A stretch of DNA of 40,449 nt, taken from Branchiostoma floridae. Taxonomy: Eukaryota; Chordata; Leptocardii; Amphioxiformes; Branchiostomatidae. Position numbers and translations under genes: made by a program. The notes under the pieces were generated by a model. The model made no database searches and was not told the origin of the DNA. It saw only the letters and a program-made list of their open reading frames with translations. Shown here piece after piece: positions 26,001 through 37,866 of this stretch; positions within the stretch are counted from its first letter, which is position 1, and each line of letters starts with the position of its first letter. The stretch lies in contig NC_049993.1 of NCBI RefSeq assembly GCF_000003815.2, positions 16,930,966 to 16,971,414 on the forward strand, read 5' to 3'.

Positions 26001-26802
26001 CGAATCACACCGTGTTTGTATCGAGATATGAAACGCAACACCACGGGAAAAAAAACAATCACATGCAAAGTTACAGACGTTCTTGTAGCATTTTGGGGCT
26101 TGTCTGAGTGCAAAATGCGACACACATGTACACCTAAGCTTATGAGGGATAATGGTTTAGCGCAGAGCGTATAATGACATGGTAATATACAGCATAGCCC
26201 AAAATATTTTGGATATTCTTACTGGTTTCTTTTCAACAACCCGGCACAGGGTTAAAAAGCAACAATAGGAAATACACAGGCTTTTGGTCGTGCACATTGT
26301 AACACACTCAACAAGTGTGTACAAACTGTATCCAAGTACGGTACTGAAACAACAGAATCTAATATAAAGCCTCGCTTGGTGCCCAGAAATACACCGTGAG
26401 GTTTGCCAGCCTATCTGCACAATAAAAGCTTCTTCTGAGTTTTTGAAATTCATTCGTTCTAGTCCAGCCTTGGACAGTTAACCGAGAAGATACAGTCTAT
26501 TTCTTATGGCCTAAATTTCACCAGAAAAATCTCGTTTTGAATAACTTGCTATCATTTAACATTATATGTAGGCTTACGCTTATGTATTATCATCATCCGG
26601 GCGTGCTGGTTGCTCTTATAATACAAAATTTAATTATAACCACACAATGGAAGTGTTTTCAAGAAAAGTTTGCAGAAACTTGACAACGTTCGCAATAAAT
26701 ATGCCTGTTAAGAAGCGTCTATTATTTTATTGATAATGACTCAACGTGAAAAGAAAACATCGTTTCAACTTACCTTCGTGAACTGGAGGCAGAGTCGCAC
26801 AT
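23053..26802 (-). CDS. Achaete-scute-like class-A bHLH transcription factor
   Basis: Four minus-strand exons: 26774-26802, 24782-24969, 23740-23856 and 23053-23198. Phases join exactly to give 159 residues. The short first exon gives MCDSASSSR. Then follow a basic linker (RPKRTCTRGKTYVDPADAEE), the basic region and helix 1 (RRLTANLKERHRVQVVNTAY, residues 36-55), a long proline-rich loop, and helix 2 (KKMVTKVDILNAAGHYIHNL, residues 74-93), which resembles achaete-scute helix 2. The tail is Ser/Asp/Glu-rich and ends DLTTSD. It is expected to act in the nucleus on E-boxes as a heterodimer with an E-protein. Exon assignment to the Ascl group is tentative because the loop is atypical. Partial duplicates of its second and third exons surround them. 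Confidence 0.75.
23370..23756 (-). repeat. 91-bp tandem copies of the helix 2 exon's 3' half
   Basis: Four extra units of 91 bases follow the real exon in transcription order (unit starts at 23460, 23551, 23642 and 23733). Each encodes HNLQVIMARLHQVPE and retains a splice donor. Two variants alternate (CCCTCCGGGACCTGATG and CTCTCAGGAACCTGGTG), making a 182-base higher-order unit. Since 91 is not a multiple of three, read-through changes frame. Confidence 0.9.
23995..24779. repeat. Polypurine GGAA/GGAAA tract
   Basis: About 780 bases almost entirely of GGAA, GGAAA, GGAAAT and GGGA units. In transcription order of the minus-strand bHLH gene it is a polypyrimidine tract starting right at the donor of the second exon. 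Frames open through it (Pro/Ser/Phe/Leu) are spurious. Confidence 0.95.
25021..25262 (-). pseudogene. Two partial copies of the bHLH second exon
   Basis: Segments at about 25029-25093 and 25188-25252 repeat the 5' half of the exon at 24782-24969, including the acceptor (CCCATCAG or CCCTGCAG). Both encode GRPKRTCTRGKTYVDPADA and would join the first exon in the correct phase. Both break off in a GT microsatellite before the basic region and have no donor. They lie upstream of the real exon in transcription order. Confidence 0.85.
25120..25480. repeat. (GT)n microsatellite in bHLH intron
   Basis: Imperfect GT/GTAT repeat interleaved with the partial exon copies. Confidence 0.9.
25490..26773 (-). 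other. First intron of minus-strand bHLH gene
   Basis: AT-rich intron sequence after the microsatellite. No exon or recognised repeat was found. Confidence 0.5.
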
Positions 26803-28368
26803 AGTGACGGTGTGGCCAGGACCACCGCCAAGATGCACGTTCAACTGAATAACAGTCCGTGCGAGGGGAAAATAGACTGTTTTAGACTGCACAGTAGGTT
26901 ATATTTGTATATATGCTGGGGATGTCCTGATAGATTGAGATCGCGAGACAGAGGAAAAAACGCCAGAAATACACGAGTTGTTGCAAATCAGAAACGGCGC
27001 CGCCGCCACGGTGTTGATACTTTCGGGCGTCGCTACGAATGATGGGACATGGGTGAAACCAATGCATATAGGGGTGGTTATACAAAGTATGTAATTTTTG
27101 CAACCACATTTTCTGATTTAACCCGACAGTTTGTACACAGGTGTATGTGTATGGTGCATGTGTTTGTGGTGTGTACGTGTGTAGTGTGTGTGTGCATGGT
27201 AATTTTTACAACCCGATTTTCCAATAAAACATGACAGTTTGTATGTGTGTGGGAGTGTACTAAGGTGTGCACAGAGGTGTGCGTGTGTGTGTGAATGTGT
27301 GTATGTGAACTTGCGGGTGCTTGAATACCGTGTGAATACTATGATGAAAAGACTTATAATCAACATCTGCTTGGGTATTTCACGTTGTTCATCTTATCTG
27401 CTTGACAATTAAGAATATCCTATTCTCTAGTTGCCCTCCTTAAAAGCCCCGTTTACAAATCAAAAATTTAGCTCGGCCGAGTTGTCAGCGAGCTCTACAT
27501 TAGGAGGAGGCATGAACCTGACGCCTACGAACAAATGGCAGAGTTTCTTCGTCGCCATCAGGGTCATACCTCCTCGTAATTAAGAGCTCGCTGACAACTC
27601 GGCCGAGCTAAATTCTTGATTTGTAAACGGGGCTTTATGGTTAAAGACCGCCCGGTCAAAGGTGATATTAAGTTGATCACACGTAAGACCAGTAGGCCAG
27701 CTAGTTCCGTAAGTTACATGTGACTGTGCGTCAGTACCCCCCGTGCTGTTGTTTATTAAGGGCGGCGTTACTTCAGTATCACGAGTTGCAGGGCTGGCTT
27801 TGTTAACTAAGTAACCACTACGTAAGCAAACTATGTACAGTAGCAAAATGCAATACACTGTTCAAAATAGTCCCTTCTGTTCCAACATTAAACATTAAAA
27901 GTTGCTGGCAGATAATCGGGGGGAAATAACTATAACAATATGCTACACACGCCGCAGTTAATATAAAAGGGGTTCGCAGATAAATTCTAGAACTATTTTT
28001 TAACATACACGTTTTACATGTTATCGCAGGAGTCAGGTCGTGAGGTAGTTAATAAGTAATCTCTTTAGAAGCACATGTGATGTCACGGGTTTCCTTACAT
28101 GTAAGTTGATTCACAGACTTAATATTTCTCGTCCATTTTAGTTGTGTTTGATGATTGCAACATGACACGATCCCTACGCCTTATTTAGTTGACGAGCTAG
28201 ACCCTATCGTGACAAAGTCGAACATCCCAAAACGTCAATCAAACCATAGAAGGCAAAGGATTGTGGGAGGCGAGCTAATCTTCTGGCACCGAAACCCAAG
28301 TCAGTAGGGAAGTGTGTCTACTACAACCGAGTGTTCAGACGTTGGTACCGCGCTCAAAGACTGGAAAC
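26803..28368. other. Intergenic region between divergent bHLH and STRA6-like genes
   Basis: Contains the promoters of both genes. A diverged 109-base tandem pair, sharing GTAATTTTT and GACAGTTTGTA, lies at about 27091-27244. A GT-rich stretch and a foldback at 27443-27636 follow. No gene was recognised. Confidence 0.5.
27443..27636. mobile_element. MITE with near-perfect arms of about 70 bp
   Basis: Begins AAAGCCCCGTTTACAAATCA; its end is the complement with one mismatch in this part. Arms continue through CTCGGCCGAGTTGTCAGCGA. Total length is about 194 bases with no coding capacity. A clear target duplication was not found. Confidence 0.85.
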
Positions 28369-31300
28369 ATGACGACCATGTACGGGCAAAATGGGACGAA
28401 CGGTTCGGACTACCATTGCTTGATCCGCGACGACCTGTTCCAGCACTACTCGCTCATTCCAGCGGTCGTCATTATCGTGATACTATCGTGGATAGAAGGG
28501 CGGAACCAGCGAGGAAATGGAACGAAGTGTCGTTTTAGCCTCCCAGTTCCCGTGGACTTTTTCGACACTCATTCCAACCGCTGGTCCTACGCCGTCGCGT
28601 TCGGCGTGACCACCACGGCGTGCATCTCTCTCTTCACCGACGCCTACAGCTCCAACTACCTGCCGTCTCTTCACGACTGGCCGCTGTGGAGCCAGCTTCT
28701 GATCGCCATCGTGTCTGTACTCGAACTTGGCGTGAACTACTACCCCTTCTTCGCCTGTATGGCATGTAAGGTGCAGATTGTGGGTGCCGTACTCGGTTTT
28801 CTGTACAGCGCGACTTGGTTCTCTGTTAAGGTAGTCTTCGAGGTCAACTGCGCGGGACCTATAGGACAGGATGCGTTCCAGTTCTTACGTGCGAACGGGA
28901 ACGTGTTCAACATTATAGTCCGCCTACCAACGGTGGTATGTCTGTTCCTCTTGGTTGCCAAGTTCGCTATAATGATTGAGGGGGCAATAGAGGAACAGGT
29001 CCGTCTGCGTAAAGGGCCCCAACAGGGGACCATGGGCACCAGGAGGCACAAGAAGCTCATGCACTTCCACCACAAACTACACGTGCAGAGGCTACTCGGA
29101 AAACCCCAGGAGACCCCCGAGCTGCCGTGGTATCGCAAGATGTGGTAAGATACAACTTTATAAAATCTGTCTTTTCATAACACCCCTTACATGTAAACAG
29201 CTCCATTTTCAACACTATAACAGCACAGATCTTTAATCTTTAATCTTTAATACAGTACCAAGATGGTTGCTTGTATAACCCTTACAAGAATTTCCCAACT
29301 GCAATAAGAACGGCGCTTCACGAAAAACACATTTGTACGTTTTAGTTACATTTTATAACATCTAGATTTCCATCAACAGATTTTGATACTACATGTGGGC
29401 TTTGTCAGTATTTCTAAAGTTAACAATCATCTACTGCAAATAGCTGTACGATTTAGAACATCCAAAAGTTTTGCCTGCTAGTTCGAGCGTGGGAAAGAGT
29501 TCAGCTATGTCATTTTAAGCGCAACCTCTAAGTGTCTACATAGGCTTACAATAGCATGCTGTTTTGAAGTGATATATTTTGAAGGTGGGGAGCAAAGTAC
29601 AGTATAGCCTGACAGGTGACCAGGTCGCAACACGCCAACGCAAATAGTTGTCAACTCGCGCAAGATGTGAACACGATAAAGCAATACTAAACAATTAAAC
29701 TGCATGAAATACATACATCTCTTTCCTATCAAAGTTTTGAGGGTAATGAAAGGAGAGATATAGTTTTCTGACCAGCCGACGTCATGTTGGCGGAATGGGC
29801 AGATCCAATATGGCGAACTGCGAACTACAGTTTGAACTCGGCAAGTGCAGTGTAAGGCATAAAGGTTAAAATGACAACATTGAAGGCCTGAGCCATGACC
29901 AAAACACGTATGGATAAGAAATGTTTACAAGAAATGTTTACAAGGGGCCTTAACCTTTGACCTTGCGCATGCGCAGTTCAAATGGTGAATGGCCTCATAC
30001 AGGGATTTTATTATGTACAATAGGGAGGTGACGTCATAGTCAAACACCTTCCATATTTGAGTAAAAAAAAAATTTCTTTTTACATCCCTTGTTTTATTTG
30101 CCCTTGTTATACACCGACGTTTTGGTGACAGCCTGTCACCTTCCTCTGGGCAATTCTGATTGGTTCACACTGTAAGCAGCGACACCTAACGCTGCAGTAC
30201 AGAAACATGTGTCTCTTTATTTAGTGACGTACCCACCTGATGTAACTAGTCACGGACCTTTCATATTTGGAGTGTATTTTCCAGGTACCGCCCTGACCCT
30301 GCCTTCCGTTTCTCCGCCCGTGTCATCACGACAGTGGTGGTGACCTTCCTCTGTCTGTACGAGGTCATGGTCATCGACCTGTTCTTTGGCAACATTCTCT
30401 GGAACGACGTCAGGAACATGATCAACGCCACCATCAACCACACCGTCGTCGTGGACATCGACAACGAATTCTGGGACGTCTTCATAACGTCTTGGAACTT
30501 TACTGGGATCTTTACAGGGTTTATACTGTTTCTGTACCTCTTAAGAATATTGGCTTGCTACCGTAAGCACATGCAGAGGCTGTATAAGGGGGATTACAAG
30601 TGGTTGCCTGAGTTTGAGCAGAGTAGTAGCTGGCATGTGTTTCAGAGCCTCAAGTATTCTGGCGCACAGATAGCCTACATGATCTGGGGGTACATTATTA
30701 TACAGGTTATACTGATGTTGATCATTCTCATTGGGTACGTTCTGGTAAAAAATCCTGACTTTATCTTATCTAGTCTGGAGGTCTCCCTACCACCAGCGGT
30801 GGTGAGTGTTGTAGTACTTTTGGTACAGTGGTTACTGGGTAAATTTGTGTTCTTACAGAAACCCAAAGACGAAGAAAAGCAACCCCTTGCGTTCGAACAC
30901 TTTAAGGCCTACCAGAACTTTGCTTATTTCATGTTCTTCTTCAACATCATCGTTGGATTCTTTTTCTGTTTCTCTCGAGTGATCATTTCGCTCATCTTTG
31001 GTGTCTTACTGCTCTCTCGCATAGACAGAACAGTTTTAATGGAAGGGTTTGAACAGGCCGATGTTGGCTATCTGTTTTATCTCAGCATGGTTAGAATCGA
31101 GGTAGCACACACACACCCAGTCATCCTCTCATTCTGTCAGTTACTCCTAGACACAACCTCCACAACCAAGCGAAACGGCAGATACAGTTCCTATGTAACA
31201 GTTCAAAGACCCCTCTATGAAACTAAATCGCGCTGGCGTTGGTACCTAGCGTACACCCTAGTAAGAAATCCTCAACTGAAAGAAATGAGAAAAAAGGTGA

Positions 31301-31512
31301 CGAAAAGAGAGAGTGTAGAGTTGATCAATCCGACTGATAGAGTACCGTGTGAGGATACCAACTCTATAGAAGACACAGAGAACCTGTTTGCTGGCAGTAG
31401 TGATGAAGTCCTGAGAAAGGTGAGCTTTTACAGCGAGAGATCAGATTCCATGTCTGTGGTGAATAGAAGGCAAACAACTGAGGAGGATGATGTAAAGCTA
31501 CTCAGCCTGTAG
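28369..31512 (+). CDS. STRA6: STRA6-like retinol transporter / RBP receptor
   Basis: Two exons, 28369-29144 and 30285-31512, join in phase within Trp259 (TG/G) to give 667 residues, matching the size of vertebrate STRA6. The N-terminus is extracellular-like with NGT and NGS sequons and no signal peptide, followed by the first membrane segment (about residues 28-42). Many hydrophobic segments follow. The second exon opens with YRPDPAFRFSARVITTVV and ends with RWRWYLAYTLVRNPQLKEM and an acidic Ser-rich cytosolic tail, both typical of the family. STRA6 moves retinol across the plasma membrane from its carrier. Whether this copy binds an RBP-like carrier is unknown, since it could equally be the RBPR2/STRA6-like ancestor. 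The start is the first ATG in frame. The structure is far less intron-rich than in vertebrates. Confidence 0.85.
29145..30284 (+). other. Single intron of STRA6-like gene
   Basis: Starts GTAAGA, ends TATTTTCCAG. Near 30115-30165 it carries a dispersed repeat with the palindrome GTGACAGCCTGTCAC. No gene was recognised. Confidence 0.6.
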
Positions 31513-32521
31513 GAAAAATCATAACATTTGATAGAGGAGTTCTCCAGATATCCTGCCACCTTTCGTATCACAATCTGATTACTCGTAAACAGATGACAGA
31601 GAAAATCAAGTCTTTAGTTATTTAAAGGCAATCAAATCTCTACAGCTTGACAAATTGGGGATTTAGTTTGGGACATTTTGAGCGACATCCATCGCTCTTC
31701 TCCTGGACGTTTCGAATAATGGATGTCACTCGGAATGCCTGGAAATAAACCTCTGAAGTAAGCATGTTTGCTTGTTTTGATAGCTCAAATGAAGTTCCAC
31801 TAACGGCTCCAGCATCTTTTCTTAAGAATGTGCTCTTCCCACTTACTTTTGGAAGCAAACCTTTCGTTCTTATCAAGTTGTAGAGATTGAATTTGCTGGT
31901 TACATCACTCAACATCATCTTGGCCGATTCGGGACTTGCACATACAAACACCGAGACAACAAACAAAACAAACACCTGTGTTTTTATGTAGGTAAACAAT
32001 GTAGTAGCTTAAGGGTTGTACTTTCACAGTTTGCAGTTTTTGTCACTTCATGTGTGGTTTCAATGCCAAGTCAGCTAAGTCTTATCTAGTTAGTCAACTA
32101 CCATTCTACACACTGGTCTGCATATAGTCTGTTCATGTTTTGAATATTGCTTCTACTTTTAACTTAAGCTGCTTACAGCTACATATTATGTAATAGAAGT
32201 GTTTGTATGTGGTACTTTCCTCTGTATTATGGCATTTACAAATGCACAATGGAACCCTGCTTCATTTTGTATACTGAAACCTTGACATTTTGTATACACA
32301 TGCCTCCTTATGTTGAATAGAGTAGAAGAATGTGCTGGTATAGTGCTTTATGTACTTATTTGACTTCAGCCGTAGATCTGTTTATATCATGTCATGATGA
32401 AACAGTTACTGGTCAGTCAATACAGATACATTAATTGTACATAGTTTGTACTAGAACCAGATCTTGAATTACAAAAACTTAAATTGTACATTATTTTTGC
32501 TGTCTTTGGTGTTGAATTAAA
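31513..32521 (+). terminator. 3' UTR of STRA6-like gene with polyadenylation signal
   Basis: AT-rich, ending at ATTAAA (32516-32521), the best placed polyadenylation signal. A minus-strand open frame at 31640-31999 was examined and rejected because it lacks an ATG. A short inverted repeat (GCGACATCCAT / ATGGATGTCAC) lies at about 31683-31730. Confidence 0.5.
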
Positions 32522-32732
32522 CTTTCTGTTCCTTAACCTATTTGCTGTGTTTGCATTGCAATATCAGGTATGAGGAGGGACATTTGACAATTTTAAGATT
32601 GTATCCCGTATTTAGGTAAATGATCTTAAACACATGTACATGTATCAAGCAGGTTTAGAATAAGCAAACGAGAGCGAACTAAGAAAAAAAACATTAACCA
32701 ACAAGACTCAACCATGTAATACTCACTCTGCT

Positions 32733-34076
32733 TTTTATTTTTATTCCCACCACTTCCTTCTTAAGTTCTGTAGGAGATTCTCCAAAAAAGACACAGACAA
32801 GAACAGTAATACAGTATATCTTTAGTACTAGGAACTGTACAAATCTGTAAATGTAATTTGTAGCCAATTCTACATCACCAAAATATGAAGAACACACGTG
32901 TACACATAGAAAATACACATAGCTCCTTGAGCCATATGATGGTCAGTGTTATAGACCAATATACCAGAACCACTATTTGCAAGGATACTTTGACTTGTAC
33001 ACTAGTATTACAGTCAACAAATGACAATTTTCTGTGCCCCAGCCAAATCAAAGGAGTATTGAATATATCAACGATGCTATGAGAACTTGGAAGTAAAATT
33101 TCAGCATCATACTCATGGAAGGTATGTTGGGTAGAAGAGGCCTTTGCAGGATACAAAAAAAGATATAGATGTTATATTTTGGCAAGTAGCCTTGCAGTGT
33201 TTTATCAAATACTGAACACCTTTCTTTTTACAAATTTTAAATTGTTTCCCCCCATAATGTAAATAAGCTTTTCACAGTGACGATAAGTATATATACAGAC
33301 ATAAGAAGTTTGTGTACTTGTAGTTGTACTAGATTTTGACAGTAAATATAAACTGCAAGTTGTTATGGCTACAAGAGATGTCAAACTGAAATGTAATATT
33401 TTCATTATTCTTCATAGAATCATACTGAAAGTATTTCCTAGTCATTTGAACTGAACAATGGCACAAGTGCTCTATCTCCTAACACTGTCTAGTAACAAAG
33501 GCCATACCCATTCATTTTCTTGGTTCTCAGAAGACATTTCAAGGTAAAATGAGACAACAGAACACAATGGAAACAGACAACTAAGAAAAATTGAATCTAA
33601 CTATATTTACTCTCTGAAACTTTGTGTGCCAAGAAACAAGATATATTCCCCCAGCCTTTGTTTTCTTGTTGTTCTTTCCAGTGCAAGTGCTGGGGAACTG
33701 AAATTTCCTCCATTGTTTACACAAAAATATTGTCATTTCTGAAAACTTCTTCACAGTTTTGAAATCAATTGTCTTCTGTGTGTCTTTGGTTGGACAACTT
33801 GGCTACTGGATTGTGATGTCACAGAAAGTATTTTCCCATTAGCTAGTATGGCTATTTGAGACATTTTTGTGAGGTCACATCACATTGTTAATAGTTCCCA
33901 CCAAACAACACAACAGAAACTGATTTAAAGATTACTTACAGTAGATGTTTTCAGAAAAAAAAATAGTAAGAAATTTTTCCATGAACACAGAAAGACGTAA
34001 ATCATTTTCGTTGAAGTCAGAGAACCAACAAAACGAATAGACAGAGCCCAACCTCTGACAGTAGCGTCCCCCTGCC
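32733..34076 (-). terminator. 3' UTR of ASF1 with polyadenylation signals
   Basis: AT-rich trailing sequence. On the minus strand, two overlapping AATAAA signals at 32733-32738 and 32739-32744 would end the transcript, about 210 bases from the convergent STRA6-like signal. No other gene was recognised. Confidence 0.5.
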
Positions 34077-37000
34077 CTATTGCACCTCCATGCCTGAGTT
34101 GGAGTCAGTGGATAACAAGGCTGAAGGGTTGGAGGAGCTGGCACCGTTGGACAGCTCACAGCCGGGGAACGGCTTCATAGATGCACCCAGGGCTGGCAGA
34201 GAGACAGATAAATATAAGTATAGATGGGTGTGTATTTACTTGTTGAGACCAAACTGTAAGGTTTGATCCACAGTCCCTCTTATTACCAAAACATGCACCC
34301 AATTGACCTCAAAACATACAAATAACCTCACATTCTGGCAAAGGGAATACCTGAGGGTTAATGACCCGCCCTGAGTCATAATTCATGGTCAGTTCCAACA
34401 AATGAATGACCCCTTCTGATTGGGTCCAGTTTTTCCAAATCTTTTGATACCAAAAAATTCATTTGAGACCCGGCTCTTTGAAATTCTATGTGCTACGGCA
34501 TCATAACCAACATGAAATGGGGCCTTCAGATTGGTCGACATCACCTGGTTTTTTACATACAGAGCCATATCCACATGGAACGACTTTCATTGTAAATAAT
34601 TGTATGTTCTGATTGAATTGCACTGTAAATAATTGTGTCTATCTGTATGTGTAACGTTGTCATTTGTGAATTTTATGTCCAGGAAGACTAGCATTGTACA
34701 TTGTTGTATCTCTGCTAATGGACGAGTAAAGCCTCTAAAGCCTCTAAAGGTTATATGGTAACTACTTTTAGTGTAGTAACAGATGTGTTTTGTACCTGGA
34801 GGGCCGAACCCTGTAGTTGTGACCTCCTGTGGCTGCTGCATGGCGTCCTGTGGAGGCTTGTTCTCCTGGTCTTCACTGTTGTCCCAGTCAATACGGAACC
34901 TCGTCACTCGAGGGTGGTTAGCTAGGATGTTTCTCTGCAACTGGGGAAAAATGTGGAAATTTGTAATGTTTAACAACTGGAGGCTAGATCACGATTGTAT
35001 GTGCATGTTTCTTAGATAAAACACATATGCAAGAAGCTGCTATGTTCACTGTTGTCCCAGTCAATACGGAACCTCGTCACCCGAGGGTGGTTCGCCAGGA
35101 TGTTTCTCTGCAACTGGGGAAAAATTTGGAAATTTGTAATGTATTAGAACAGACCCCCATTGTGTGTGTATGTCTTTTAGATAAAACACACATGCAAGAA
35201 GCTGATATATTCACTGTTGTGCCAGTCGACACAAAATCTTGTCACCTGAGGGTAGTGATAAAATGTGGAAAGTAGTACAAACTGTAATGTATTAAAACGG
35301 ATCAACTGGAGTCAGATCCCCAGATGAGTGTGCATGTTTCTTAGAGAACACACATGCAAGGAGCTACTATATTCACTGTTGTCCCAGTCAATACGAAACC
35401 TTGTCACTCGTGGGTGGTTAGCTAGGATGTTTCTCTGCAACTGGGGAAAAATTTGGAAATTTGTAATGTATTAGAACAGACCCCCATTGTGTGTGCATGT
35501 CTTTTAGATAAAACACACATGCAAGAAGCTGATATATTCACTGTTGTGCCAGTCGACACAAAATCTTGTCACCTGAGGGTAGTGATAAAATGTGGAAAGT
35601 AGTACAAACTGTAATGTATTAAAACGGATCAACTGGAGTCAGATCCCCAGATGAGTGTGCATGTTTCTTAGAGAACACACATGCAAGGAGCTACTATATT
35701 CACTGTTGTCCCAGTCAATACGAAACCTTGTCACTCATGGGTGGTTAGCAAGGATGTTTCTCTGCAGCTGGGGAATGGTACAGAATATCAAGACAAGGGT
35801 CACTATTGACAGGATTCTTAATGCTTGTGCCAACTGCCAACAGTGGTCACTGGTCGTAATGGCCTGGTGATTCTTATGTACAGCTGGTCACTTGCACTAG
35901 TTTGACTGGCTGACAAGTTACAGAAACATTGGCTAAAGCATGTCCTTGTAAACAAAATGTACTTGGAAAGAGTTGGCACATGCACATGATACACCCACCC
36001 CAAGATACACTTATTTCATATTCCAGCTCTTTAACTAACTTTAAGTTAAAAAAGATCAACATGTCAGGTTTGGTGCCATTCCAACAACTTAATAAAGTGG
36101 ATAAACTACAACTAACAACTTCAAAATGTGCCCTCCACCCACCTTGTCAATGTGTTGCTTTAGTAATAAACTTGTGTTACTTGATGCATATCAAGACCAA
36201 CTGGGCCACATAAAATAAAATTGAAATCAACAGACAGATCCTATCCCTACCTTGTCGAACTGTGGTACTGAAGGCGGGTTTTCCCTAAGTTCAGGGTCGC
36301 TGTACTCGTTGTTAACATAGTATCCGACTCTGATGAACTCCTGTCCATGGTATGAACAGGTCAGGAGAACAACTGTCACCCCGATGGCGTCCTGGGGTGG
36401 GATCTTACTCGTGTCTGGGGGATCCGCCTGGAAAACAATTGGGGATATTCATGTACCCATATATTGTTATAAGCAACACAATAGTATTGGACTGAAGTAC
36501 AGTCCATTGAGGTCCAGACTATACCAGGGCTCGAAATTTAACTTACCAAGTACACGGGTAGACTCATAGCATACTACAGTAGTCTGTTTCTGCCGACCCA
36601 ACGAACAATCAGACAAACAAGGTTCATTTTTCAATCTTGCTTTAATTTGCTATATGGATGTGCAACTATTAGTATTATGAGACACATGAATGTATAACAC
36701 ATTGTTACACAAAATCAAACTGTAGATGAAGTACTGTGACGGATACCGAAAAGTTATAAAGCAAACAACAACAACGAAACAAACAGCAAACGAACAAACC
36801 TGGAAGACGAACATGTGCCTGCCCGGAGGCACAGGTCCCACCAGCACGGAGTCCAGAACCTGATCATGCATGTACTCTTCTGTCTCTGCTGACCCAACAA
36901 ACAAACAAACAAACAAACAAACAAACAAACAAACCTGGAAGACAAACATGTGCCTGCCCGGGGGTACAGGCCCCACCAACACGGAGTCCAGAACCTGGTC

Positions 37001-37766
37001 GTATTCTTCTGTCTCTGCTGAGCCGACATAGATGATTTTCCACTCCAAATCTGAACAGGAAGAAATGTAAGTTATCATCAAAAAGGCTTCTTTGTTGACA
37101 AGTGCTCATAGCGTACATGTATTTATAGGTCAGAATGTTGTATGTATTATAAGTGAATGGAGGATTATTTATATCAATATCATTATGAATAGATTTATTA
37201 TCTGCTATAGAAGCTGGTTACCCCATTACTTCTGTTGACCAGCATTTAGTGAACCAAAACTTTTATTTCATTTATATTTCTACAAAGAACGTCGTGTTGG
37301 TGTTGTGTAGCAAAACAGCCCCCCCCCCTTCTGCCCCTTGAATAAAAAATACCTAGGAATACTTACAAAAAATTTTGTCACTGTCTTTTGTCACATGAGC
37401 TTTATCATAAAGCTCATGTCATTACTGCAAATCGCAACCTTTTGCCAGTTTTGGTACTGACAAATGACATCTCTTTAATTGACATCTCTTTAAATTTTGC
37501 CTTTTACTCCAGAAAAACGTAATCAAGAGCTGCGAAAAAAAATCATACAAGGTTAATTTTTTCCAGTTACACCATTTCTAATAAATATGTTGATCAAATT
37601 TCGCCACATTTTTATGGAAATTATCTTTGAGCCCAAAGAAAGGGGGAGGGGGGCACACAACATTTTCATATACTCGAGCAAAACAAAACACGTTAAAACT
37701 GAGCACGAACGGTAAGTCTCACCGTCTGGAAGGTCGTCTATACACTTAACTTCAGGATGGGCGCAT
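34077..37766 (-). CDS. ASF1: Histone chaperone ASF1 (5' end missing at gap)
   Basis: Minus-strand exons 37723-37766 (partial), 36935-37050, 36251-36427, 34796-34940 and 34077-34192 join in phase. They encode [70 protein letters not shown] and [19 protein letters not shown], an almost continuous match to the ASF1 immunoglobulin-like core that binds H3-H4. The C-terminal tail ([20 protein letters not shown] ... GMEVQ) is variable, as in the family. The first exon with the start codon is not visible; it must lie in or beyond the 100-N gap. The few codons next to the gap do not fit the usual sequence and may be a misjoin. The product works in the nucleus in nucleosome assembly. Confidence 0.93.
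34193..34795 (-). other. Last intron of ASF1
   Basis: GT/AG intron with no recognised gene; a small duplicated CCTCTAAAG stands near 34731-34749. Confidence 0.5.
35040..35775 (-). repeat. Tandem partial copies of the ASF1 exon at 34796-34940
   Basis: Three copies of the exon's 5' part, with its acceptor, begin at 35048, 35374 and 35701 (spacing about 326 bases). Each encodes [19 protein letters not shown]-like sequence or a mildly altered form, and breaks off after DWDNSE without a donor. Weaker half-copies lie between them (around 35211 and 35544). They lie upstream of the real exon in transcription order. Confidence 0.9.
35776..36250 (-). other. ASF1 intron remainder
   Basis: Includes a reversed GGACCACC-family stretch at about 35790-35870. 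Nothing else was recognised. Confidence 0.4.
36585..36890 (-). pseudogene. Partial copies of the ASF1 exon at 36935-37050
   Basis: At about 36799-36890 the 3' part of the exon is repeated with its donor, encoding [20 protein letters not shown] but with a six-base insertion (EEYMHDQ) and no acceptor. A shorter, more degraded copy is near 36585-36620 (TTTCTGCCGACCCAAC). An AAAC microsatellite (36895-36930) lies between the first copy and the real exon. Confidence 0.85.
37051..37722 (-). other. ASF1 intron with perfect hairpin
   Basis: Contains a short perfect hairpin at 37392-37418 (12-base arms, ACATGAGCTTTA and its complement) and two homopolymer stretches. No gene was recognised. Confidence 0.5.
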
Positions 37767-37866
37767 NNNNNNNNNNNNNNNNNNNNNNNNNNNNNNNNNN
37801 NNNNNNNNNNNNNNNNNNNNNNNNNNNNNNNNNNNNNNNNNNNNNNNNNNNNNNNNNNNNNNNNNN
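37767..37866. other. Assembly gap of 100 N
   Basis: Exactly 100 N, the usual placeholder for unknown length. It hides the first exon of ASF1. Confidence 0.95.

Noticed and set aside
31640-31999. Minus-strand open frame of 119 codons that looks like a secreted protein with a signal peptide
   Set aside because: The frame begins with TTG after an in-frame stop; the first ATG comes after the hydrophobic part, so no signal peptide would be made without an unseen upstream exon. It lies in the STRA6-like 3' UTR.
34587-35275. Plus- and minus-strand frames around the ASF1 exon copies as separate genes
   Set aside because: They are the ASF1 exon and its fragments read through introns.
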